64,000 nucleotides of DNA, taken from contig JAHRHY010000007.1 in the NCBI GenBank assembly GCA_019671135.1, positions 682,001 to 746,000 on the forward strand, given 5' to 3'. Positions 56,101-64,000 of the stretch are shown here, piece by piece. The stretch's first letter is position 1. Each line of letters starts with the position of its first letter. The stretch comes from Linnemannia hyalina. Its lineage: Eukaryota; Mortierellomycota; Mortierellomycetes; Mortierellales; Mortierellaceae. Made by a program: the position numbers and the translations under genes. The notes under the pieces are model-generated. The model saw nothing but the letters and a program-made list of their open reading frames with translations. It was not told the origin of the DNA and searched no databases.

Positions 56101-57312
56101 CTTTTTACACTGATAGGTTGTTCATGGATTGTTGCGGTTCTGGCCAAAAGTCAACAGTCCCAAGGAGGTCATGTTCTTGAACGAAATCGAGGAGATTCTG
56201 GACGTGATTGAGCCATCAGAATTTGTCAAGATCGAAGGACCATTGTTCACACAGATCGCTCGGTGTGTTGCCAGCCCGCATTGTCAGGTATGCCCTTTGC
56301 TTGAACGACGTTGCTTGTTTTTATTTTATGTGATAGTCCCATTCAATTTGCTAACTTGCTGCTTCTCGCTATGACCTGTAGGTGGCAGAAAGAGCACTAT
56401 ACTACTGGAACAACGAGTACATCGTCAACTTGATCCACGACAATGCCAACGAGATCTTGCCTATTGTGTTCCAATCTCTCTACAAGAACTCAAAGACGCA
56501 TTGGAACAGGTATGGCCTACATTTGATTCTTCACCTTTACCCTGGATGTGAATGGTTAGTTTACGGGGCGTCTATTGGGCTACATAATTAACCGATGATT
56601 GTCTCTACATGACATACGACTCTTAGGACCATTCATGGTCTTGTTTTCAACGCCCTCAAGCTCTTCATGGATGCCACACCCAAGTTGTTTGACGAGTGCA
56701 CGAACCACTACCGTCAGGCAAGACAAAAGTAAGATCCGCTTCCATGCAAGTTTCAAGCCTTGTCACCGTTCAAGGAGCATCAGCATACTGACTATCTATA
56801 CCTATGTATTTTTTATTGGCTTGTTCTAGTGATCGAAAGCGCCTTCAGGACAGAGAGGAGATCTGGCAAAAATTGGAGCAGCAAGCGATCCAGAACTATG
56901 CCAATCTCTCAGCCCAAGGTGCCGTATCGGCCCCCATGCCTCACCTTGCAGAGCCTATGTCTGTGCCTCTTGGTATGTGGCCCAATTTTTGTTTCATGCT
57001 TGCATTGATTCAATGATCGACACTTCAATGTCCTAACCAAACATATTTATCCTATACATCAACATAGAATCATTTGACGATGGCGAAGTCATGGATGAGC
57101 CCGAGGAGGAGATCCTTGAGAATGGAACTGATCAGGACCATTATGGCGGAGACTTGCAGACGTTCGAGAACAACACCCCCGTTTTCCACCAGTTCCGCCG
57201 AAAGTCTATTATCCCTGTTGACGAGACTGTCCTGGACGAGCTCTCGCGCCATCGCAGTTTGGAGGAGGTGTTGGATATGAAGCGGTCAGCCACAAACCCC
57301 GACGTTGAGTAA
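53125..57312 (+). CDS. RTS1: PP2A regulatory subunit B56 (Rts1/Par1)
   Basis: The B' targeting subunit of protein phosphatase 2A, which recruits the phosphatase to LxxIxE-bearing substrates at centromeres, septum and stress pathways. Eleven exons: 53125-53919, 54401-54641, 54875-55071, 55224-55427, 55518-55708, 55851-56013, 56117-56287, 56382-56509, 56627-56728, 56830-56972, 57068-57312; 859 residues. Residues 1-265 (exon 1) are Pro, Ser, Thr and Asn runs after [14 protein letters not shown]. The B56 solenoid starts near residue 345: '[20 protein letters not shown]', '[18 protein letters not shown]', '[20 protein letters not shown]', '[20 protein letters not shown]', '[20 protein letters not shown]', '[14 protein letters not shown]' and '[18 protein letters not shown]'. 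The C-terminus has an acidic stretch, then a basic-hydrophobic end. The yeast Rts1 N-terminus is also long and Asn/Ser-rich. Confidence 0.97.
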
Positions 57313-57656
57313 AAGTAGAGTAGAGTACAGGAGAGGACAGGGCAGGACAGGACTGCAGTGGAAAGCCTACTCCCCGGAAGAGGACAGCAGGGCGATGAGG
57401 GTGATGATGATTTATGAAGGATAAGAACAAGAAAAGCGATAGTCCTGACGGTTTGGTGTATGTGTATTTGCTAGACATCGTCATGGAACTCGTCCTCGAA
57501 CCCCATCTTTTAATGACCTCAATGATAGAATAAAATCACATGACCATAATTAGCCATTTGGCAAGAAAGCCAGCTGTTAGAAAAAAAAGCCGTGAGCGAG
57601 TGAAGGGACAGTGACGAAACGATGCATCCGCCATTCCTCCGTCCGCCTTGAATGCC
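57313..57656. promoter_or_regulatory. Short spacer between B56 and WDR59 with upstream reading frames
   Basis: The 344-bp spacer holds the B56 poly(A) signal (57529-57534) and the WDR59 promoter. Two tiny upstream reading frames precede the WDR59 ATG: ATG at 57622 (nine codons, MHPPFLRPP, then TGA) and ATG at 57652 (ATG CCA TGA), whose stop overlaps the WDR59 start (ATGCCATGA). Both matter only if transcription starts upstream of 57622. Confidence 0.5.
57529..57534 (+). terminator. Poly(A) signal of the B56 gene
   Basis: AATAAA in GATAGAATAAAATC, 217 nt past the stop codon and only 123 nt before the WDR59 start. Confidence 0.6.
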
Positions 57657-60600
57657 ATGAACAGGAACGAGCACAGGAGTCCAGAAGGACGGAACACTCA
57701 CAGTAGTGGCCATATCAGCGACATCCAGGAGCACGAGGAGAAAGAGGACCACTCAGTCGAGGAGGACACACCTGCACACCTAGATCATCGTCCTTCCAAT
57801 CAACCTGGTCATCCTCCAGAGTCTCATTCACATCTTCAACCGCCGCGCGACCATGACAGGCTATCGGTCAGCGACGACGACAATACCAGCAACAACAGTA
57901 GCAACAGTCCAACCAATAACCACAACAATAATAGTAATCAATCCAGCGACGACAGTCCGACAGGAGGAATCCGTAGTACCCACAAGCGCTTCGACAAGGA
58001 CGGACAGAGACAGACCAGCTCCAAAACACCCCTCCGACTATCGACATCCATGGTCGGTGCGTCATCGTCTGCGTTTCATATCCACGACAACCCCATGTCT
58101 GCAGTCCTCCCCAAAATGCCGACGTTGTTCAACAATGGGTCGTCGTCGTCGTCCTTTGTTGATACCATGACTCAGCAACTATCGATACATGTTGAGCAGC
58201 CTGTCGGGAGCATGAGTATCTCGCCCAGTAGTCGGGATGTTGTCCTTGCCGCGTAAGTTTTTTTTTTTCTTTTTTTTTTAGTGGATAGCGTGGAACTGAT
58301 CTCCATTTTATCGCAAGTTTGATTTGGATAAGATATAATAAGTGACCGAGTTGATACTTGTCTCGCCTCGCCTCCTAACTTGCTCATAGCCGGAAAGGTC
58401 TGTTCATTATTGACCTCGAGAACCCATACGAGCCGCCTCGCGTGCTTCACCACCTCACCAAGTGGGAGGTTGCCGACGTTCAATGGAACCCACATTTCAG
58501 TCGCGAGAACTGGATCGCTTCCACTGTAAGTACCCTTTTATCATTCCCACGCGTCGATATGTATGGCGCACAATGAACAAAGGCAAACATATGACTCGTG
58601 AGACTAATATCTTCTCTCACTCTTTTTCAAAACATGACAATAGTCGAATCAAAAGGCGCTTATTTGGAACCTCAGTCATAGCGCACCTCGCGCAGTGGAG
58701 CTCATTCTCCATGCCCACAGCAGAGCCATCAGTGATATCAATTGGTCCCCTTTCCACCCCGACTTGCTGGCAACTTGTTCTGTCGACACGTTTGTCCATC
58801 TGTGGGATCTTAGAACGCCAAAAAAGCCTGTCAATTCGTTTTGCGCATGGACTGGTAATTATTTTCTTACTGAATATCTAGTTTGGGCGGCAACACAGGA
58901 TGGTCAAGGCTTTATGATACCATGCTGAAAGTTGCTTTTTCATACTCCGTTTTTTTTTTTTGGATAATAGCGGCGGCGACTGTGGTCAAGTTCAATCGCA
59001 AGGATGAGTTCACATTGGCGTCAGCACACGATACCAAAGTGGAAGTTTGGGATACCAGGAAAGGATCATCGCCATATATCAGCATCCAGGCCCACAAACA
59101 AAAGATTAACGGAATCGACTGGAGTCGCAAGCACAGGAATCATATTGTCACCTGCAGTTTGGACAAGATGGTCAAGTTCTGGGACATTGACGAACCCACG
59201 GAACCTCAGAATGAGATCACGACAAAGTCGCCTGTCTGGCGCGCACGACACACGCCTTTCGGTCACGGAATTCTTACAATGCCGCATAGGACAGAGACGG
59301 GTCTCTCGTTGTGGAATCGGGATCGTTCGTCGGAGCCGGTGTACAAGTTTGAGGGGCATACGGATACGGTCAAGGAGTTTGTGTGGCGCGTTCGTGAAGT
59401 GGGCGACGATAACGGTCAGCGACTTTTCCAGCTAGTGACTTGGTCCAAAGATCAGCATCTCCGACTTTGGCCCATTAGTGAGAACATGCTGGAGGCGATG
59501 GATCACAAGCCTACAATGCCTATTGACATCGCCCCATACCCCTCATCGCACGACAATCATTCCTTCAGAGACCCAGCTCCGCAGAACATCGCGGCAACTC
59601 CTTCCAGGGCGGTGTCGACGTTGCGAGTCTTGGCTGGAAATAGACTGTCGACTATGACACCTTTCCGGACGTCAATGTCATCTCGCACTATCGGACCAGT
59701 GGGCACTCAAGGAGGGTTCTATCAAGAGCGCAAGGCGCCTTCGCCACTGGTGTGGATGCAGGGCGTCCGTCTGGTGAAACCGAGTGGTGATCTCGAGCTG
59801 CCTGACCGTGCATCACCCCAGACTGTCGCCACCGAGATTGCCGCTGTTGGAAAGAAGTTTCAGAACGTCAAGTTTGAGAAGGTCAATGTTGCGGGCCGGA
59901 CTTGCACCATCAGTCTGAACAGTTTGCGGCCCAACGAGGGAGTCTCGTTCTTGCGTGTCAACATCTCTTTCCCGCAATTCTACCCAAAGCAGGCTCCACC
60001 AACGTTTGAGATTCAGAAATCCGGAATGTTGTCGATGGCAACAAGAGCGGGGATCGCGTCAAGTTTGGACCAGATTGCGGCGAGCCATGCATCGAGAGGA
60101 TTGCCGTGTCTGGAGGAGATTATTCGATGTCTGTTGGGAGAGGATAAACGAGACGCGGTCTTGGAGAAGGGCCTGGACGAGTCAGATGAAGATGACACTA
60201 TTGTCAACCCCTTGCGGAAGTCGCGTGGTCGTGATAATGGAGCGGCGGACAAGAAGGACCAGCAGATTCCCTTCCCTTGCCTCTGCGGTGCCGTCTTTGC
60301 TACCAATGGTGAGCTCATTTGTCCTTCAAAGAGTTATCAAGATACCATTATCAAACAACGCCACTAATCTTGACTCTTTTTTTTTTGTATCTAGGAAAAC
60401 TGGTTACATTCTTTTCCAAGCTCCGCACGCCTCACGCATCGACTTCAAGTTTGCCAGTGACAGGACGGAGCAGTACGTTGATCAAAACCCCATACACATA
60501 TACCCACCCTCGAGCATATGCATCGATGGGCGAATACAAGGCTTTCTCGCGTCTGCCAAGCGGAGCTGAGGGACTGGCAGGAACAGTGTCCAGCTTTGTT

Positions 60601-62886
60601 GCTGACACGGATGACCAGGACGATCTCTGGCTAGCGCCCAACCTGTTCTCTAAGAACAAGCAACCCAAACAGGAACTTGTCCGTGTGACACGGAAACCAA
60701 AAGACCAGCCCGTGTTTTTCAAGCCGTTGCCTCAATCCCGAAGCACGCTGTATTTGAAGGATATCACTTATTTGCTTCCTGTCTCGCCACGTCTTGCTGC
60801 AGTCTATACGTACGTCTTTTTCTCATCTGCTTTTTTCGATACCGTTTCACCGCAATGTATAATTATTCTATCGAACAGCGACACTAACGAGACACCGTTT
60901 CGATGTCCACTTGTATAGCTTAAATGGAGAATATGTGTCAGAGATTTGCGAACAGAACGCGTTGCAGGCAAGGCATTTGAAGCGCATGGATCTGTACAAG
61001 ATTTGGAAATTGGCAGCCTTGATCCTCACGCTGTCTGTCCCCATGGACCCCGTCACGTTTGAGATGAACAAGACCGAGATCTCAAAGATGAACTCTCAGA
61101 CACACCCGGACAAGCTGCTAGACCTGATGAACCGATCTAACCATGCCAAGCAGCGTCGCGATAGCGGTATGGCCTTCATCCCAGGGTTGGAGGATACCTT
61201 TTACCAGAAGGTGCGGTGGGGTACTCATCCCCTCGGTCGCAAACTTGTCGACGTCCTGTAAGTCTTTTTTTTTTCTCCTGTAATGTGTATCGTGGTATGA
61301 CCCCGATTGTTTACTGTGAACGACAGGATTATATGCAAGATATAACTGACATGAGGATTATTTTGTTTTGGATGAAAAATAGGTTTTCGTATTTGGAGCG
61401 CCATGGCGATATTCAGACGTTGGCTTTGCTCTCCTGTGTGTTCAAAGATCCTTTCAGGAACACGATTGCTGTTACAGGCATCACACCTGTAAGCTGAATG
61501 CTATGCATAATTTTTTTTTATCCATGACGGTGCGTGAAATACTGTTGTGGATCGCTAATATTTTTTTTATAATGTACGATATTCGATAGCCGCAAGCCAA
61601 TTACAGGCCATACGAGTCGCCGATGAGTGATACGCCGGACTACTTCAACAGCCGACAGGCAGGCAATGCTACCCGGTCGCTCAGCGGACTGCCCCTCAAC
61701 ACGACACCCATGTCTCTGGAACAGTCTTCAACACGCCCCAGGACTCCTGCTGCGACCAAGATTTCGCCTTATCTGAATCGTGTCTCTCCTACAGCGGCTG
61801 CGTTTGGAACTTCGTACTCGTCTTCGATGAGACGAACACCCAGCCGATTCTATCCTGGGGGAGCTACCTCTCCCCTGACGACCCCATCGTCACTTCGGGA
61901 GGTGCATTCCGAAGCCAATGGTCCGTTGGTCCCACTGGGGCCCATCCCGAGTAACGCGTACGTAAATGGCCTTGGGCTGCAGGATGGTAGTGGTGGTAGT
62001 GGCGGTGTTGGTGGGACAGGAGCGGTCTTGCCGTATAGCCACAACAAACGGGACTCGTACCATTCCTTGCAGAGTACCAGTCCAACGATGTACAACTCCA
62101 AGCTGGTACCCATCATGCATCGACGCCAATCTAGTGCATCCCCATCCCCTCTTGTCGACAAGATGGAGCGGTATACTGTTCGTGGCAGCGGGTTCAAGAT
62201 GACGAAGATGAACACTAGTCTCTTTGACGCCGAAGAAACGTAAGCGTCCTAGGACATTATTATTTTTTTTGTGCGTGAAAAAAGGAACGTCGTAAATGAT
62301 ATGTATATTAATCGACTACTATTATTATTTTTTGGGGGGTTCGTTGTTATTACTTACTTATAGGCCGATGAATATTCCGTTGCTGGATCCGGCAAAGGAA
62401 TTACAACACAACACCTGGCGACTCCTCTACGCCGAGATGATGTACAGCTGGGGTCTCTTCGAAGCCCGAACAGAGCTCCTCAAATTCCTCACGTTCAAAC
62501 ACCAACCCAATTTCCGGGTCAAGGACGACCAATCACCACTCGAACGTCTCCTCGGGATCGAAAAGCGTGGGCCCCAGATCTTCAACAAGTGTTTCGAATG
62601 TGAGAAACGACTCTACCCGACCTACAAGTGCGATTTCTGTAAACGCATGCGGGTGGGCATCAAGTGTACGATTTGTCATATCTCTGTTCGCGGGAGGACG
62701 TCGGTCTGTTTGAAGTGTGCTCATGGAGGTCATACGGAGCATTTGTGGGAGTGGTTTGTTCAGGAGGGCAATGGGGTTTGTCCTACGGGTTGTGGGTGTG
62801 AGTGTTTGGTGAATTTTGGAGGGTGGGCTGGAGGGTTGGCGATTCAGCCGATCCATAAGCAGTTGTTGCCCCAGGAGTCTCTTTAG
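57657..62886 (+). CDS. WDR59: WDR59/Mtc5 (Sea3), GATOR2/SEACAT subunit
   Basis: A scaffold of the vacuole/lysosome-associated GATOR2 (SEACAT) complex that relays amino-acid sufficiency to TORC1. Nine exons: 57657-58252, 58390-58525, 58644-58854, 58971-60308, 60395-60809, 60919-61257, 61383-61488, 61590-62239, 62364-62886; 1437 residues. Residues 1-195 are acidic, Asn/Ser/His-rich. A beta-propeller follows: 'GLFIIDLENPYEPPRVLHHL', 'AISDINWSPFHPDLLATCSV', 'DTFVHLWDLRTPKKPVNSF', 'KINGIDWSRKHRNHIVTCSL'. An RWD domain is at about residues 590-670 ('SFLRVNISFPQFYPKQAPPT'). The C-terminal zinc domain (about 1335-1420) has 'CFECEKRLYPTYKCDFCKRM', 'IKCTICHISVRGRTSVCLKC', 'GHTEHLWEW' and 'CPTGCGCEC', the WDR59-type RING. 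The start is the first in-frame ATG. Confidence 0.96.
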
Positions 62887-62943
62887 TCTCGTCCGAGGGA
62901 AGGAGGAAAGAGGAAGGAGGGAAAGACAACTATCATTACATGT

Positions 62944-62949
62944 AATAAA
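62944..62949 (+). terminator. Poly(A) signal of WDR59
   Basis: AATAAA in CATGTAATAAAATATATAATAC, 58 nt past the stop codon and 88 nt from the convergent acyl-CoA synthetase stop. Confidence 0.65.
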
Positions 62950-63036
62950 ATATATAATACCGTTTCTTGTGTTGTTTTGTGGCGCCACTGCTTTTTTTAA
63001 TAGGTGGTTTGAGAGGAGGGGAGATGGGAGGAAATA

Positions 63037-64000
63037 CTAGAGCTTGGAGTCGGGAGTGGATTGGATCTCACGGTAAAGTTGGTCGAGCTGCTTGCGGTAG
63101 GCTTGGACGACGGGGTGGCGCTTGATCTTGAATGTAGGTGTCAACAGGTCGTTCTCGATCGTAAAGAGGTTCGGTTCAATCAACACTGCTCTTGGGATCT
63201 CGAACCTATACAATTCATTCAAGGGGGATTTCAAGTATGTATGCGTTGAGCACGAAGCAACCTCGGGAAGTGACGAACGCGAACAATTAGGCCAAAAAAA
63301 AAAGGAGGGAGGGTGGGGGGAGGATGAAAAGGTAAGTTTTTTTTTTTTTTTTGGTCGTGCTTACTTCTTCAACCCGGCAGCTTGGGCGACAAGTGTCACT
63401 TCTTGCAACACCGCACGCCGGAGTTTAGGATCCTGGCATGCGATCCTGAAGGTATCATCGACTTTTCCCGTGAGTCCTCCTGCACCAGAGGGGAAAAGGA
63501 TGTTGTTGGCAAAGGCCGGGAAGGTGTCAGGGTCGGGGACAAAGATGGATACGAGACAGGGTTCGTGCGGGTCGCCGTGGACAAAGAATTGTAGCGCGAT
63601 GGGTAGGCGGGATGCGATTTGGTATTCGATTTTCTCGACTGCTACGTACTCGCCGATCGACAGCTTAGGATAAATAGATAGAAAAAGATAGGAAGGCGAA
63701 GAGTTTAGTAAGAGGCGTTGTTGGATTGTTTTGATTGTTGTTATTGTTGTTTCTCTGAAATAAGAAACATATCATCCCTTCTTTTACCTTGAAGACGTTC
63801 TTCATGCGGTCAATGACGGTCAGTGTTCCATTCTCTTTAATGAACCCAATATCCCCCGAATGCAACCACCCCTCATCATCAATCGCCTCCTTTGTCTTCT
63901 TGTCGTCCTTGAGATACCCCGGAAACACGTTTGGTCCACGGACACAGACCTCGCCTCGAGGGTAGGGTTTGTCGGTTGAGAAGTAGTTGAGTTCGGGGAC
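63037..64000 (-). CDS. Long-chain acyl-CoA synthetase (C-terminal part; 5' end outside window)
   Basis: An ATP- and CoA-dependent fatty acid activating enzyme of the AMP-binding family (ACSL/Faa type), on ER, peroxisome or lipid-droplet membranes. Exons on the minus strand: >64000-63788, 63663-63365, 63205-63037; all phases close, about 227 residues visible. The visible part holds '[20 protein letters not shown]', then '[20 protein letters not shown]' and '[20 protein letters not shown]'. These contain the ATP-binding Asp and hinge of the family (HSGDIG and DR-K---K---GEYV). The C-terminal domain continues with '[20 protein letters not shown]' and '[20 protein letters not shown]', where the second-last Lys aligns with the catalytic acyl-adenylation lysine region. 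It ends QSTPDSKL, and the final SKL is a canonical peroxisomal PTS1 signal, pointing to a peroxisomal isozyme. Confidence 0.95.

Noticed and set aside
1..64000. tRNA, rRNA, CRISPR arrays, intact transposons, telomere or centromere repeats
   Set aside because: None recognised by eye on either strand. A tRNAscan-SE and a repeat-library search would be needed to exclude small or diverged copies.

Overview
The window is intron-rich nuclear DNA from a fungus. Introns are mostly 60-150 nt with GT..AG ends, intergenic DNA is pyrimidine-rich, and proteins carry long Q, N, S, T or H runs. The gene set (GARP Vps54, SEACAT/GATOR2 WDR59, Rpd3, Dhh1, Nvj2, BuGZ, UBL3) together with this style best fits an early-diverging fungus, most likely Mortierellaceae. 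The species cannot be fixed from the sequence alone. No tRNA, rRNA, CRISPR array or intact transposon was seen.

Layout, left to right: a syntaxin of the Pep12/STX7 type (-, cut by the left edge) stands head-to-head with VPS54 (+). Then come ribosomal protein eS1 (+), a mitochondrial-type PPR protein (-) divergent from cyclin H (+), isoprenylcysteine methyltransferase (-), and a 1.9 kb gene-poor stretch with a possible degraded element. These are followed by a seven-helix membrane protein (-), an Rpd3-class histone deacetylase with a 600-residue tail (-), a 32-bp minisatellite and a Q-rich bHLH-zipper factor (-). The middle has dihydrofolate synthase FOL3 (+), an unrecognised low-complexity protein (+), a secreted SGNH esterase (-), OS-9/Yos9 (-), Dhh1/DDX6 helicase (+) and the PH-SMP lipid-transfer protein Nvj2/TEX2 (-). 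The right part has UBL3 (+), BuGZ/ZNF207 (+), a PP2A B56 subunit (+), WDR59 (+) and the C-terminal end of a long-chain acyl-CoA synthetase (-, cut by the right edge).

These are housekeeping genes, each with its own promoter; there is no operon and no cluster for one pathway. Several neighbours do act in related processes: Pep12 and Vps54 both serve endosome-Golgi traffic, and ICMT could modify the CaaX end of UBL3. Exon structures below were built by hand from splice sites, and the reading phase was checked to close across every intron.

I found no convincing undescribed system. The items most worth a second look are a palindromic pair of CACGTG boxes upstream of BuGZ, the giant His/Gln-rich tail on the histone deacetylase, tiny upstream reading frames abutting the WDR59 start, a structured segment in the long eS1 intron, a duplicated motif in OS-9, and the minisatellite.
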